Part shown: piece after piece, positions 27,018-34,071 of the stretch | Position numbering within the stretch: position 1 is the first letter of the stretch | Layout of the letters: every line of letters starts with the position of its first letter | Source of the DNA: DATJGF01 sp035495315 | GTDB taxonomy: Bacteria; Verrucomicrobiota; Verrucomicrobiia; Limisphaerales; UBA8199 | DNA: 43,867 nucleotides | Direction of reading: 5' to 3' | Assembly (NCBI GenBank): GCA_035495315.1 | Contig: DATJGF010000216.1 | Location: 1-43,867 of the forward strand | The notes under the pieces: generated by a model | The model's input: only the letters and a program-made list of their open reading frames with translations | What the model was told of the DNA's origin: nothing | The model's database searches: none | Made by a program: the position numbers and the translations under genes

Positions 27018-27091
27018 TGGAAGCCCGTGCTGGTAACTCTCCAGCGTCTTCAGTTTGTAAGACTGCCGCTCTCATTTTGAGCTAACGGGCC
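27018..27091 (-). tRNA. tRNA-Val(TAC)-like, AG-type T loop
   Basis: Acceptor GGCCCGT pairs with ACGGGCT (G1-U72 wobble); U73 and CCA encoded. D stem GCTC/GAGC with a seven-base loop AAAATGA lacking GG. Anticodon loop CTTACAA on a stem with one mismatch. T stem GCTGG/CCAGC is perfect, loop AGAGTTA. Confidence 0.82.
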
Positions 27092-27190
27092 ATGTAAATG
27101 AAGAATGCAGAATGAAGAATGGACGCACGGATCAAGCCACGGGGAGTTGCAAGTCTTCATTCTTCACTCCTCACTCTGCATTTAAGATGA

Positions 27191-27265
27191 TGGCTGCCGG
27201 GGCTGGATTCGCACCAGCATAGCCGCCTTCAAAGGGCGGTGTCCTACTAATTAGACGACCCGGCA
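27191..27265 (-). tRNA. tRNA-Gln(TTG)-like, TGC-type T loop
   Basis: Acceptor TGCCGGG/CCCGGCA (7/7), G73, CCA. D stem GTCT/GGAC, loop AATTAGTA (AG where GG is expected). Anticodon stem CCGCC/GGCGG, loop CTTTGAA. T stem GCTGG/CCAGC, loop TGCGAAT, i.e. a standard loop with T55 changed to G. U1-A72 and G73 agree with Gln identity. Confidence 0.9.
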
Positions 27266-27305
27266 ATTAAATGAAGAATGCAGAGTGCAGATGACGAGGA
27301 GCCCT

Positions 27306-27340
27306 GCGCAAAAAGGGAGTCGAACCGGAGTCCGGCTTCC
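27306..27340 (-). pseudogene. Possible tRNA 3'-arm remnant
   Basis: GGTTCGACTCC on the minus strand is a canonical T-loop sequence, the only one in the array, but only two stem pairs form and no acceptor or anticodon arm can be placed. It may be the scar of an ordinary tRNA gene. Confidence 0.25.
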
Positions 27341-27376
27341 GTTCTGCGTTTTCATTTTGCACTTTGCGTTTGAAAT

Positions 27377-27453
27377 TGGTGGAGCCGGAGGCAGTTGTAA
27401 CCTCACCAAACCGGATTAAAAGTCCGGTGCCGGTCTCCTGTGGCTTCAGCTCC
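27377..27453 (-). tRNA. tRNA-Lys(TTT)-like, T loop TACAACT
   Basis: Acceptor GGAGCTG/CGGCTCC, A73, CCA. D stem GCC/GGC with a ten-base loop containing AGG. Anticodon stem CCGGA/TCCGG perfect, loop CTTTTAA. T stem GAGGT/GCCTC; the loop TACAACT would be standard but for T55 changed to A, the only unit with A there. Confidence 0.88.
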
Positions 27454-27493
27454 TTGAAAATGGCTCACCGAAACAAAGTTCAGCGAGCAAAGC

Positions 27494-27569
27494 TGGTGCT
27501 CGCGGCGGGATTTGCACCTGCACTGGCAACGTTCTCGACGTCGTGTCTCTTCTGTCGGATTATGCGAGC
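27494..27569 (-). tRNA. tRNA-Leu(GAG)-like, no long variable arm
   Basis: Acceptor GCTCGCA/CGCGAGC (6/7), A73, CCA. D arm weak, no GG. Anticodon stem CGACG/CGTTG, loop TCGAGAA with C33 where U33 is normal. Variable region five bases, although bacterial tRNA-Leu is class II. T stem with one mismatch, loop TGCAAAT. If the loop register were shifted the anticodon could be CGA-like, so the identity is less sure. Confidence 0.7.
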
Positions 27570-27627
27570 AGCTGGCGCCGGACTACTACGACGTCGGACC
27601 AGATTGGATACCGGTTAGGGCCAGGAT

Positions 27628-27699
27628 TGGATCCCCCAGCCGGTGCTGCCCCGGCAGGATCGCTTTACAAAAGTGACCCGCAGGCTGCTGCATGGAGGC
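27628..27699 (-). tRNA. tRNA-Thr(TGT)-like, minimal D arm
   Basis: Acceptor GCCTCCA/TGGGGGA (6/7), U73, CCA. D arm reduced to GCAG-CAGC-CTGC, so no room for the G18G19 elbow. Anticodon loop TTTGTAA on a stem with one mismatch. T stem GCCGG/CCGGC perfect, loop GGCAGCA. Confidence 0.78.
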
Positions 27700-27703
27700 A
27701 AAA

Positions 27704-27755
27704 TGGTGGCTCGGGTAATCGCTGTTTGTACCTCTTTACCGTTGAGTTAATGCCG
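27704..27755 (-). pseudogene. tRNA-like remnant lacking the anticodon arm
   Basis: CCA, A73, acceptor strand CCGAGCC, a T-like loop containing AGCGATTA and a D arm (CTC/GAG around AACGGTAAA) are visible, but the anticodon arm is absent and the 5' acceptor barely pairs. It overlaps the last 20 bases of the GyrI-like gene. Confidence 0.45.
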
Positions 27756-28347
27756 GTTGACGAAGGAGGGTTTTCAGTCGTTCAGGAGGAACGCGGCGCG
27801 GGTCAGACAGATAAATCTCGTGATGCGGCCCGGTTATTTTCAGAGCGTTTGCTTCGGCAAATCTCTGCATGAGCGCGATGGTTTCACATTCTTTTTCATA
27901 GGGGCCGACATGCAGCATCTGCACACAAGCACCCTCATCTATCGTTTCGAGCCGCACGTCTTTGATCGCTTGCGCCTTGCCGCGTTTGAGCAGCGTCGCT
28001 ATCGCGGCATCCATGTCTTTCTGTGAGACAAAATCCGGGGTGCGAATCATGAGCTTCCATCTCCACTTCTTCTTCGGAATCGCTGCTGGATCTCGATCGA
28101 AGAACCACAGTCCTTCGAGTTTGCAGACGGCGTAATCCTGTTTGCCGGCGAACTTGCGTGTCATTTTGATGGTGAAAGCCATGCCGTACAAAGCACCAAT
28201 ACAGGCGGTGAAGCGCTCGCCTCCAGGGGCGCCCTGCCCTTCAATTGCCAGGTACTGCGCCGGCTTGGTTCGGACAAGCACGGGCTTTTTCGGCATGACA
28301 TATTCAGCTTTGTGCAGTTTGTAGAGATCGAGTTTTGTGGCTGGCAT
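27736..28347 (-). CDS. GyrI-like small-molecule-binding protein
   Basis: 203 residues. The fold is the GyrI-like/SOUL-type effector-binding domain: KPAQYLAIEGQGAPGGERF (about 28-46), YAVCKLEGLWFF, WRWKLMIRTPDF and CVQMLHVGPYEKE (about 142-154), ending in HHEIYLSDPRRVPPERLKTL. Relatives bind small hydrophobic ligands; some are stand-alone, others are fused to AraC or MerR regulators. It follows the AraC-GyrI gene by 15 bases with a GGAGAC ribosome site, so both form an operon. It is cargo within the tRNA-like array and shows no link to RNA. Confidence 0.9.
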   Translation of the reverse strand: MPATKLDLYKLHKAEYVMPKKPVLVRTKPAQYLAIEGQGAPGGERFTACIGALYGMAFTIKMTRKFAGKQDYAVCKLEGLWFFDRDPAAIPKKKWRWKLMIRTPDFVSQKDMDAAIATLLKRGKAQAIKDVRLETIDEGACVQMLHVGPYEKECETIALMQRFAEANALKITGPHHEIYLSDPRRVPPERLKTLLRQPALTQR

Positions 28348-28362
28348 AGTTGTCTCCAGTGT

Positions 28363-29285
28363 TTAGGAGGTTTTCATTGTTTCCAATGGTGCGTGAAGAT
28401 CGGTGACCAAATCCTCAGGTTCGTTGTTTTCGGGTGAATTGAAGTAGATTTCGAAACAAGGCGTCATGCACAGTCTTCGTCCGCTGCGGGGCAGCCACCG
28501 GCCAAGCAGTTTCGCATGGCTTTCGTTGATTGTTCGTACGGGCCGAAATGCGTCAGCACAGCGTAATCTCCGCCAGGAACAATCTGCAGGCCAATCTCGC
28601 CGCTTGCGCGAAAAACGCCGTCGACGGTGATGCAGGCGTCGTAGCGAATCTTATCCGATGACGTCACCGCCGGGTCATCGTGGCAAATGCCGATGAACTG
28701 GGTCCCCGCGCCTACTAGTCCCTCTTTGCCCAGCTGCATCATAAGTTTGTCCCAGGTTTGGCCGACTTCGTTGTAAGGTCCGATGTGGCGCATAAAAGCG
28801 ACGCGCATCGGTTTCAACTGTCTGATCTTTACATCCATCGTTCGTGCTCCGATTTGCACCGCGCGAAAAGTTGCCAGCCGTTTCCGGCCGTGGTAATGCA
28901 CGCCCGATGGCGCTTGAATCTGCATTTTCAGTCCATCCCGCCGGCGGAAGCCGACGGGCGACAATCCAAAACTTTTACGAAAAACGCGGCTGAATGCCTC
29001 GTGCGTTTCGTAACCCGCCTCGAATGCAATCTCTACCACGGGCATTTGCGTCAGCTTCAGCCGCGACGCAGCGCGCTCCAATCGCAGCCGGCGCAGGTGG
29101 TTGCCCAAGGATTCATGCAACATTCCCGTGAACACATGATGAAAATGATGAGGTGAAAGGCACGCCAGGCGGGCCAATTCTTGGAGAGACGACGGTTCAT
29201 CGAGGTGTTGCTGGATATGTACCAGCACGCGCAGCAGGCATTCCTTATAGAACCGCAGTGTGCTCTCTTTCGCCTGCTTGTTCAT
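28363..29285 (-). CDS. AraC-family regulator with GyrI-like domain, one-base frameshift near the end
   Basis: The first frame (to a TGA at 28464) gives 273 residues: an AraC helix-turn-helix at about 10-115 (HIQQHLDEPSSLQELARLAC, FEAGYETHEAFSRVFRKSFG) and a GyrI-like ligand-binding domain (KQLKPMRVAFMRHIGPYNEV). The family's standard C-terminus is in another frame: downstream bases read GRWLPRSGRRLC, TPCFEIYFNSPENNEPEDLV, TDLHAPLE and a TAA at 28363. A single base missing in the AAA near 28517 explains the switch. It is either a real mutation, a truncated active form, or an assembly error. It precedes the GyrI-like gene in the same operon. Confidence 0.82.
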
Positions 29286-29559
29286 CTTGCCAGGAGATTT
29301 ATCAAATCCGGCCGTGAGCGTCTTGACCGTTTTTGCGATTTTTCATTAATAACCAAAGAACCGGATACTCACTCAGGTGGAGGTCAATAATGTTGTCACC
29401 CATTACTCCATCGCCCATGCCGGAATGGTAGTCGCAATCCCGAGTGCTGCCCTCGGCACAGCGGGCTTATGAAACCTGCTTGAGCGCTGGCTCGATTGCG
29501 AGGCTGGCGCACGGCCACCATTTGTGGCCGGCCACCTTGGCCGGTGATCGCCCTGGGAA
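29286..29559. other. Intergenic stretch with hairpins
   Basis: A perfect GGCCAC/GTGGCC hairpin lies at 29514-29530 and a second GGCC-rich one follows at 29531-29543, directly downstream (minus sense) of the Thr(GGT) gene. No gene is seen. The AraC promoter must lie here. Confidence 0.4.
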
Positions 29560-29634
29560 TGGAGCCCCCACCCGGAGTTGCACCGAGTTGGCTCGCCTAC
29601 CGAGCGAGAGCATCACTGGAAATGCTTTGAGGGC
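29560..29634 (-). tRNA. tRNA-Thr(GGT)-like, TGC-type T loop
   Basis: Acceptor GCCCTCA/TGGGGGC, U73, CCA. D stem GCAT/ATGC, loop TTCCAGTG (AG for GG). Anticodon stem CTCGC/GCGAG, loop TCGGTAG with C33. T stem CTCGG/CCGGG, loop TGCAACT. The discriminator matches the other Thr unit. Confidence 0.85.
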
Positions 29635-29735
29635 GTTTCTGAATGCGGAATGTGGAGTGCGGAGTGCGGAAGAATTAACGCCGGACAATGCAGCAAGGTA
29701 ATTCCGCAATTCGAATTCCGCACTCCGCATTGGAA

Positions 29736-29819
29736 TGGTCGGCGCGAGACGACTTGCACGTCCAAGGCTGCCTGATTCTGAGTCAGGTGGGTCTTCTATT
29801 CCCCGTGAACCACGCGCCG
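29736..29819 (-). tRNA. tRNA-Leu(CAG)-like, no long variable arm
   Basis: Acceptor CGGCGCG/CGCGCCG (7/7), A73, CCA. Enlarged, irregular D arm with GGGG. Anticodon stem CCTGA/TCAGG perfect, loop CTCAGAA. Variable region seven bases only. T stem GGACG/CGTCT, loop TGCAAGT. Confidence 0.82.
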
Positions 29820-29930
29820 GGCAGAAAATGCGATAATGGAGTGGTGGAGTAATGGAGTGATGGGGAGCACATGTCAGGACGATCCTCCAATCATCCAACA
29901 ATCCATCACTTCACGACTCTGGCCTGAAAT

Positions 29931-30040
29931 TGGCGTCCCTGACCGGCTCGCTCCTTCCGCAATCAATGATGTATGCCGCTCGCCGTAGTCGTGAATGAGG
30001 GGGATTCGGTAATCTCCTGTAGGCGTGTTGGCTCGGCCGC
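29931..30040 (-). pseudogene. Disrupted copy of the tRNA-Glu(CTC)-like gene
   Basis: The 3' end (CCA, G73, acceptor CAGGGAC, half a T arm) is identical to the gene at 31620-31696, then about 50 foreign bases intervene, after which the same GGTAATCTCCTGTA segment resumes at 30008 and the anticodon arm is deleted. A decayed duplicate. Confidence 0.5.
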
Positions 30041-30261
30041 AGAAACGACTCGATCGCTGAGCCCCAGGTTATTCAGCAATTCCACGACTTCGATTATTCT
30101 CTACGCACTTAAGACGCTGTGGGTTTGAGGTGGCTTCCGATCGGACGGAGCCTTATCTTCAGGAATGTGGACCTCCTGACATTCAACTCCTTCGCAAGGC
30201 GGGGCGTTCCGTGCAGAGCACTCCGCGAGCGCTTTACTAAACCCCGAAGGATTTCGGTTGA
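30041..30261. other. Intergenic stretch before the PepSY genes
   Basis: No tRNA-like fold and no coding frame with family character. It must hold the promoter of the PepSY pair; GAAAGG follows the chosen ATG and no strong ribosome site precedes it. Confidence 0.35.
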
Positions 30262-30891
30262 ATGAAAGGACAATTTTACCGGCTCAATCGAGATCTTCAC
30301 CTGTACTTCGGTCTATTCATCAGCCCGTTCGTCCTCGTCTTTGCCGTCAGCGTATTCTTTTTGGTACACTCCTGGATACCGAGGCTCGGTAAAGTCACCA
30401 CCACCACACGGGTAATCACCGGCTTTCCATTTCCAGACAACTTGCAGAATCTCTCGGGGCGGCCGCTTATTGATGCATTAAAGCCGGGTCTCGCGATGGC
30501 TGGTATCCACGGCGAAGTTGGATTTGTTCGCCATTTGCCCAAAGATGAGAAGCTTATCATACCCGTCATCATCCCCGGACGCGAGACAACCGTGACTGTT
30601 ACCATCTCGAGCCATGAGGCAATCGTCGTGACTCGTGAGACAGGTTTGGCAGATGCCCTCGTAACGCTGCACAAATCTCCTGGTCAACACGGGCCGGACA
30701 TTAGGATGAATTGGTTCTACATGAGGGCGTGGCGTTGGATGGCCGACGCAACAGTTTGTCTGGTCTTGTTCATTTCAATTAGCGGCATTTACCTCTGGTA
30801 TGTGTTGCGCGCTGAACGATTGGTGGGATTCATTTTGCTGGCCGCAGGCGCGTTTACGTTTTTCGGAATGGCGTATGCCCTCAGCCATTGA
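30262..30891 (+). CDS. PepSY-associated transmembrane protein
   Basis: 209 residues. The N-terminus LNRDLHLYFGLFISPFVLVFA is the classic first helix of PepSY-associated TM proteins (with the RDxHxxxG histidine). A periplasmic PepSY-like part (about 45-135) follows, then a second region of helices (about 150-170, 180-205) with WRWMADATVCLVLFISISG and IYLWYV. Relatives take part in siderophore-iron uptake or periplasmic reduction. It overlaps the next gene by 17 bases, so they work as a split pair. Confidence 0.85.
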   Translation: MKGQFYRLNRDLHLYFGLFISPFVLVFAVSVFFLVHSWIPRLGKVTTTTRVITGFPFPDNLQNLSGRPLIDALKPGLAMAGIHGEVGFVRHLPKDEKLIIPVIIPGRETTVTVTISSHEAIVVTRETGLADALVTLHKSPGQHGPDIRMNWFYMRAWRWMADATVCLVLFISISGIYLWYVLRAERLVGFILLAAGAFTFFGMAYALSH

Positions 30892-31564
30892 TCTAACAGG
30901 TCAAACTGAACGACCGAACGGCTTTGCGTCGCGAGGCGGGTTCGCGTTTTGGAATCGCAAGCTTCATTTCTACACCGGGTTGTTTCTGCTCTTCTTCACC
31001 TGGTTGTTCGCTTTCAGCGGCTTGCTCCTGAATCATCCTTCCTGGAGATTCGCAGAGTTCTGGACGAACCGTAAACAAGCCAATTATGAGCGTCCGATTA
31101 CCGCTCTCGGTCCCGAGGTTGTCGGCGACCTCGCGCAGGCTCATGAAATAATGAAGCAACTCGACATACAGGGTGAAATCCTGTGGACCACAACGCGGAC
31201 GGACACTAATCAATTTGATTTTCAAGTCAGGCGGCCGGGCCATTTCTTGTTCATCAAGGCAGACTTGGGGATGAAGCGGGTCACCGTGCAACAAAGTGAG
31301 GTAAACCTCTGGGGAGTCTTGAAGGCACTCCACGCATTTACGGGAGTCCAAATGGATGATCCGCGTAACACACGTGACTGGCCACTAACTTCGGTATGGG
31401 CTTTTTCGATGGATGCTGTCTCGCTCGGCTTGATCTTCATGACTCTAAGCAGCCTGTACATGTGGTTCCGGCTTCCTCAGAAGCGCCTTTCTGGCGCGAT
31501 TGTTCTTATTCTGGGAACACTGATTTGCGGTCTGTTTTGTATCGGTCTTCGCTTGTTTTTCTGA
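30875..31564 (+). CDS. PepSY-associated transmembrane protein, second subunit
   Basis: 229 residues from the ATG at 30875, inside the end of the preceding gene. WNRKLHFYTGLFLLFFTWLFAFSGLLLNHP is the first helix with the typical histidine, a PepSY region lies at about 75-135, the LHAFTG histidine motif at about 147 and two C-terminal helices (about 165-185 and 205-225). Together with the upstream gene it resembles one full-length PepSY membrane protein split in two. On the plus strand, opposite to the tRNA-like genes. Confidence 0.85.
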   Translation: MPSAIDLTGQTERPNGFASRGGFAFWNRKLHFYTGLFLLFFTWLFAFSGLLLNHPSWRFAEFWTNRKQANYERPITALGPEVVGDLAQAHEIMKQLDIQGEILWTTTRTDTNQFDFQVRRPGHFLFIKADLGMKRVTVQQSEVNLWGVLKALHAFTGVQMDDPRNTRDWPLTSVWAFSMDAVSLGLIFMTLSSLYMWFRLPQKRLSGAIVLILGTLICGLFCIGLRLFF

Positions 31565-31619
31565 GAGAGCTTCTCAGTCATGTGGGTCTGCTTCCCAGTA
31601 AATGACGCGCCGAGGAAAT

Positions 31620-31696
31620 TAGCGTCCCTGACCGGCTTCGCTCCGGTAATCTCCTGTATGAGAGGCAGGAATGTTGGTCGGGCTACCCACAGGCAC
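31620..31696 (-). tRNA. tRNA-Glu(CTC)-like, degenerate
   Basis: Acceptor GTGCCTG/CAGGGAC (6/7), G73, but CTA where CCA is expected. D arm irregular. Anticodon loop CTCTCAT on a stem with one mismatch. T stem ACCGG/CCGGT perfect, loop AGCGAAG. G73 agrees with Glu. A disrupted duplicate lies at 29931-30040. Confidence 0.6.
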
Positions 31697-31932
31697 AAAA
31701 TGGTGCGCTTGACCAGCCCTTTGCTGATTAGCTACATCCCCAAAAATTGGAGCGGGTGAACAGAGAGCCAGCCAAGGAATTTCCGGAACCGCGGATGGTC
31801 ATGGATGTTCTCGATCGTATTAAAACGTGTCGCGCAGTTCGTTATGGGTCCACAGGGGTTCAAAAATTGCTGCGCCAGGTCTGAGTTCCGAAGGAGTTGA
31901 CACGGCAGCCTTAGTAAAACATAGTATTACGT
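31697..31932. other. Intergenic stretch before a toxin-antitoxin operon
   Basis: No gene or tRNA-like fold is seen. It contains the promoter of the AbrB/Doc operon; TTGACA at 31897-31902 followed by 15-18 bases and TAAAAC/TAGTAT gives a candidate. Confidence 0.35.
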
Positions 31933-32160
31933 ATGGTAAAGACCATTTGCAAAGTGGGCAACTCGCACGGCATTGTGTTCGATGCTGCGCTCATGGACCT
32001 GGCTCATCTCAAGGCCGGCGATGAAGTGAACGTGGAGGTTCACGCTGGAGGAACGATCACTCTGACGCCCCTGCGCCCACGCCCGTCAGCTGCCGAGGTT
32101 TCCAAAGTCATCAAGTCTACTATGAAGGACTATGCGCGCACGATGAAGAAGCTGGCGTGA
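31933..32160 (+). CDS. AbrB/MazE-type antitoxin
   Basis: 75 residues. MVKTICKVGNSHGIVFDAAL with LKAGDEVNVEVHAGGTITLT is a SpoVT/AbrB swapped-hairpin DNA-binding domain; the C-terminal helix (about 50-75) should wrap the toxin. The TGA overlaps the toxin GTG start by four bases (GTGA). It would bind and repress its own promoter together with the toxin. Confidence 0.9.
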   Translation: MVKTICKVGNSHGIVFDAALMDLAHLKAGDEVNVEVHAGGTITLTPLRPRPSAAEVSKVIKSTMKDYARTMKKLA

Positions 32161-32564
32161 GCGCTTCTCTCGAGAACTGCTTCCAACTGACGGTGGAAAT
32201 GGTGCGTGAAATTCACGCTGAGGCAATTTCGAAGTTTGGCGGTTCAGATGATGTGCGAGATAGTGCCTTGCTGGAATCAGCCGTCGCAGCCCCCCAAGCC
32301 TCTTTTGGAGGCAAGTCACCCTATCGGGATCTGGCCGAAGTCGCAGCTGCATATTTGTATTACCTCTGCCGGAACCACCCCTTCATTGATGGCAACAAGC
32401 GGGCGGCCCTCGGTAGCTGTATTGTTTTTCTTCGCCTCAACGGCGTCGAACCGAGGCCGGACGGGCCAGAATGGGAGGACCTCGTTTTGGCGATAGCCGC
32501 GGGCAGTCTCGACCGGGAGCAAGCAACAATCAGAGTTCGCGAATTGGTGCCCACCGGCAAATAA
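32157..32564 (+). CDS. doc: Doc (death-on-curing) toxin, Fic fold
   Basis: 135 residues starting with GTG in the overlap with the antitoxin. The Fic/Doc motif is HPFIDGNKRAA (about 76-86); in known Doc enzymes this catalytic loop phosphorylates elongation factor EF-Tu. LTVEMVREIHAEAI and RDSALLESAVAAPQ are the usual first helices. Complete and paired with an intact antitoxin. Because Doc attacks EF-Tu, its place inside a tRNA array may be more than chance, but it could equally be cargo. Confidence 0.92.
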   Translation: MSASLENCFQLTVEMVREIHAEAISKFGGSDDVRDSALLESAVAAPQASFGGKSPYRDLAEVAAAYLYYLCRNHPFIDGNKRAALGSCIVFLRLNGVEPRPDGPEWEDLVLAIAAGSLDREQATIRVRELVPTGK

Positions 32565-32578
32565 TGCTGAACTAAAAG

Positions 32579-32670
32579 TGGTACGCGCGTCCGGTAACGC
32601 TCCGGATCCAGGCACTCATCTAGTGCGACTCCGCTTATAAGACGGACGGTTCTCTTTGAACTACGCGCGC
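32579..32670 (-). tRNA. Class II tRNA-like with anticodon TAT
   Basis: Acceptor GCGCGCG/CGCGCGT (G1-U72 wobble), A73, CCA. D stem GTTC/GAAC with a five-base loop AAAGA. Anticodon stem TCCGT/GCGGA, loop CTTATAA, so anticodon UAU for AUA. A 23-base variable region forms a GCACT/AGTGC hairpin. T stem TCCGG/CCGGA perfect, loop AGCGTTA. A long variable arm is normal for Leu, Ser or Tyr, not Ile. Confidence 0.82.
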
Positions 32671-32692
32671 AATGCTGGCCGCGGGCAAAGGC

Positions 32693-32780
32693 TGGCGGAA
32701 TGCCGTGGGCTTGCGCCACATGCCTGAAGGCACGCACTCGTTAGCACCGAGGCCCGGCTCGCTTGTCCGGTTGGCATTCC
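32693..32780 (-). tRNA. tRNA-Ser(GCT)-like, class II
   Basis: Acceptor GGAATGC/GCATTCC (7/7), G73, CCA. D stem CCGG/CCGG. Anticodon loop GTGCTAA on a CTCG/CGAG stem. Variable arm with TGCC-TTCA-GGCA hairpin. T stem TGTGG/CCACG, loop CGCAAGC. G73 plus a long arm agree with Ser. Confidence 0.88.
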
Positions 32781-32871
32781 ACAAAGAAGTAGAGTAAGTG
32801 GTCGTACGCAGACCGCCGACGGATATCACTTCCGCCCAGCAATGATTCTTGCCCGGCGGGTCAGCTGAAAT

Positions 32872-32946
32872 TGGAGTCCCGTGCGGGAGTTGCACCCACC
32901 TGAGCGGTTTTGCAGACCGCTGCCTGGGCTGCTCGGCGAACGAGAC
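32872..32946 (-). tRNA. tRNA-Cys(GCA)-like, TGC-type T loop
   Basis: Acceptor GTCTCGT/ACGGGAC, U73 (the main Cys identity base), CCA. D stem GCC/GGC, loop GAGCAGCCCA. Anticodon stem GCGGT/ACCGC perfect, loop CTGCAAA. T stem GTGGG/CCCGC, loop TGCAACT. Confidence 0.93.
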
Positions 32947-33104
32947 TAAAACGAGAGCACTCGCCGGCCAAAATTTGACGGGCCACTGCTTGAACAATCT
33001 GTTAGTGGGGAGTTTACCTCATAGCGGGAATTCAGCTTTGACCGTACTTGGAGTCGTATACATTTCGATGATTGCCGAATGGCATTTGGCATAGGGGGAA
33101 TGGG

Positions 33105-33947
33105 ATGCACAAAGGTGACGTAATGGTTGTGGGAGATATCCTCTCTCGCTGCATCGGACTGGTACTAGGTGCAATCATGTGGGTGCCTTACAGCGTGGCG
33201 GCAGCCCAGGTAGTCGATCAGTCCTTTACAAATCCGCCATATGCTTCCGCGGCGGCTACGTCGCTCACCGGCGATACTTTGTTTGCGCAAACCTTCACGG
33301 CAGGTGTGGCGGGGCAGTTGACCGGCGCCGATATCCTGGCCTTCGATGGGACTTCGGGGTTTGGCGGCAATCCTCCCCCCGTGAGCGACATGACGGTGCA
33401 AATTCGGACGCTTTCAGGAGGTGTGCCGACGACTACAGTTCTGGCCAGCTCTACAATTCCTGCTTCCAGTCTAGTGGCAAATCCCAATGGCCAATTCACG
33501 CATGTTGATTTTCCAACCGGCGTCATAGTTATGCCCGGTGAGGTTTTGGCATTGACGATCGGTGGCGCAGGTGTGGGTTGTTACCTGCAGACCGGATCCG
33601 ATGCCACTTATGGCGGTGGACAGGGATTTGTCCAACAGCATGCGGCGTATTCGTGGGCGCCTTACCCGAATCCTGGTGGTGGGACTGCGGACTTTTTGTT
33701 TCGAACGTATGTGAACGTTCCGGATGGAGTCTCGGCCCAGGTCGTAAGTTCACAATTAACCAACGGAGTCTTTCATGTCCGATTCGCAGGCGCCAGTAAT
33801 CATGTATTTACGATCGACCGCGCCGGCAGTTCAGCCGGTCCGTGGCAGTTGGGCTACACCAACCTGACGTCAGATGCGAATGGCAGCTTTGAGCTCTTCG
33901 ATCCTTCTGGTCCGACCAAAGCGTCTGGTTTTTACCGGGTCCGGTAA
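33105..33947 (+). CDS. Secreted protein with choice-of-anchor-like jelly-roll domain
   Basis: 280 residues from the ATG at 33105, preceded by GGGGGAATGGG; an ATG at 33123 is an alternative. Signal peptide about 1-34 (ILSRCIGLVLGAIMWVPYSV...AAA). The mature part begins QVVDQSFTNPPYASAAATSL and shows GDTLFAQTFTAGVAGQLTGA, the pattern of choice-of-anchor domains, followed by a C-terminal domain (VSSQLTNGVFHVRFAGASNH) found in many Verrucomicrobiota secreted proteins. Function unknown. It looks like cargo between tRNA-like units and ends at a bidirectional terminator. Confidence 0.8.
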   Translation: MHKGDVMVVGDILSRCIGLVLGAIMWVPYSVAAAQVVDQSFTNPPYASAAATSLTGDTLFAQTFTAGVAGQLTGADILAFDGTSGFGGNPPPVSDMTVQIRTLSGGVPTTTVLASSTIPASSLVANPNGQFTHVDFPTGVIVMPGEVLALTIGGAGVGCYLQTGSDATYGGGQGFVQQHAAYSWAPYPNPGGGTADFLFRTYVNVPDGVSAQVVSSQLTNGVFHVRFAGASNHVFTIDRAGSSAGPWQLGYTNLTSDANGSFELFDPSGPTKASGFYRVR

Positions 33948-33991
33948 ACGAATAGCAGGGCCGAGTAAGCGCTCGATTGAATTGGACAAAG

Positions 33992-34019
33992 ACCCGAGTT
34001 GGCAGTTTCCAACTCGGGT
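33992..34019. terminator. Bidirectional intrinsic terminator
   Basis: ACCCGAGTTGG and its complement form an 11-bp stem with loop CAGTTT, followed by TTT and, on the other strand, by CTTTG. It lies between the secreted-protein gene (plus) and the 78-aa gene (minus) and would serve both. Confidence 0.75.
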
Positions 34020-34071
34020 TTGACGTTTGCCAGCCTCACGGCGTGTGATCCCAAGCCGCCACCCTGGGCTC

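Noticed and set aside
27570..27627. Another tRNA-like unit between Leu-GAG and Thr-TGT
   Set aside because: A CCA-like end and a GTCCGGC strand can be found but no anticodon or T arm forms.
32781..32871. Possible tRNA-like unit between Ser-GCT and Cys-GCA
   Set aside because: Starts with a CCA-like trinucleotide, but no stems of expected length could be formed.
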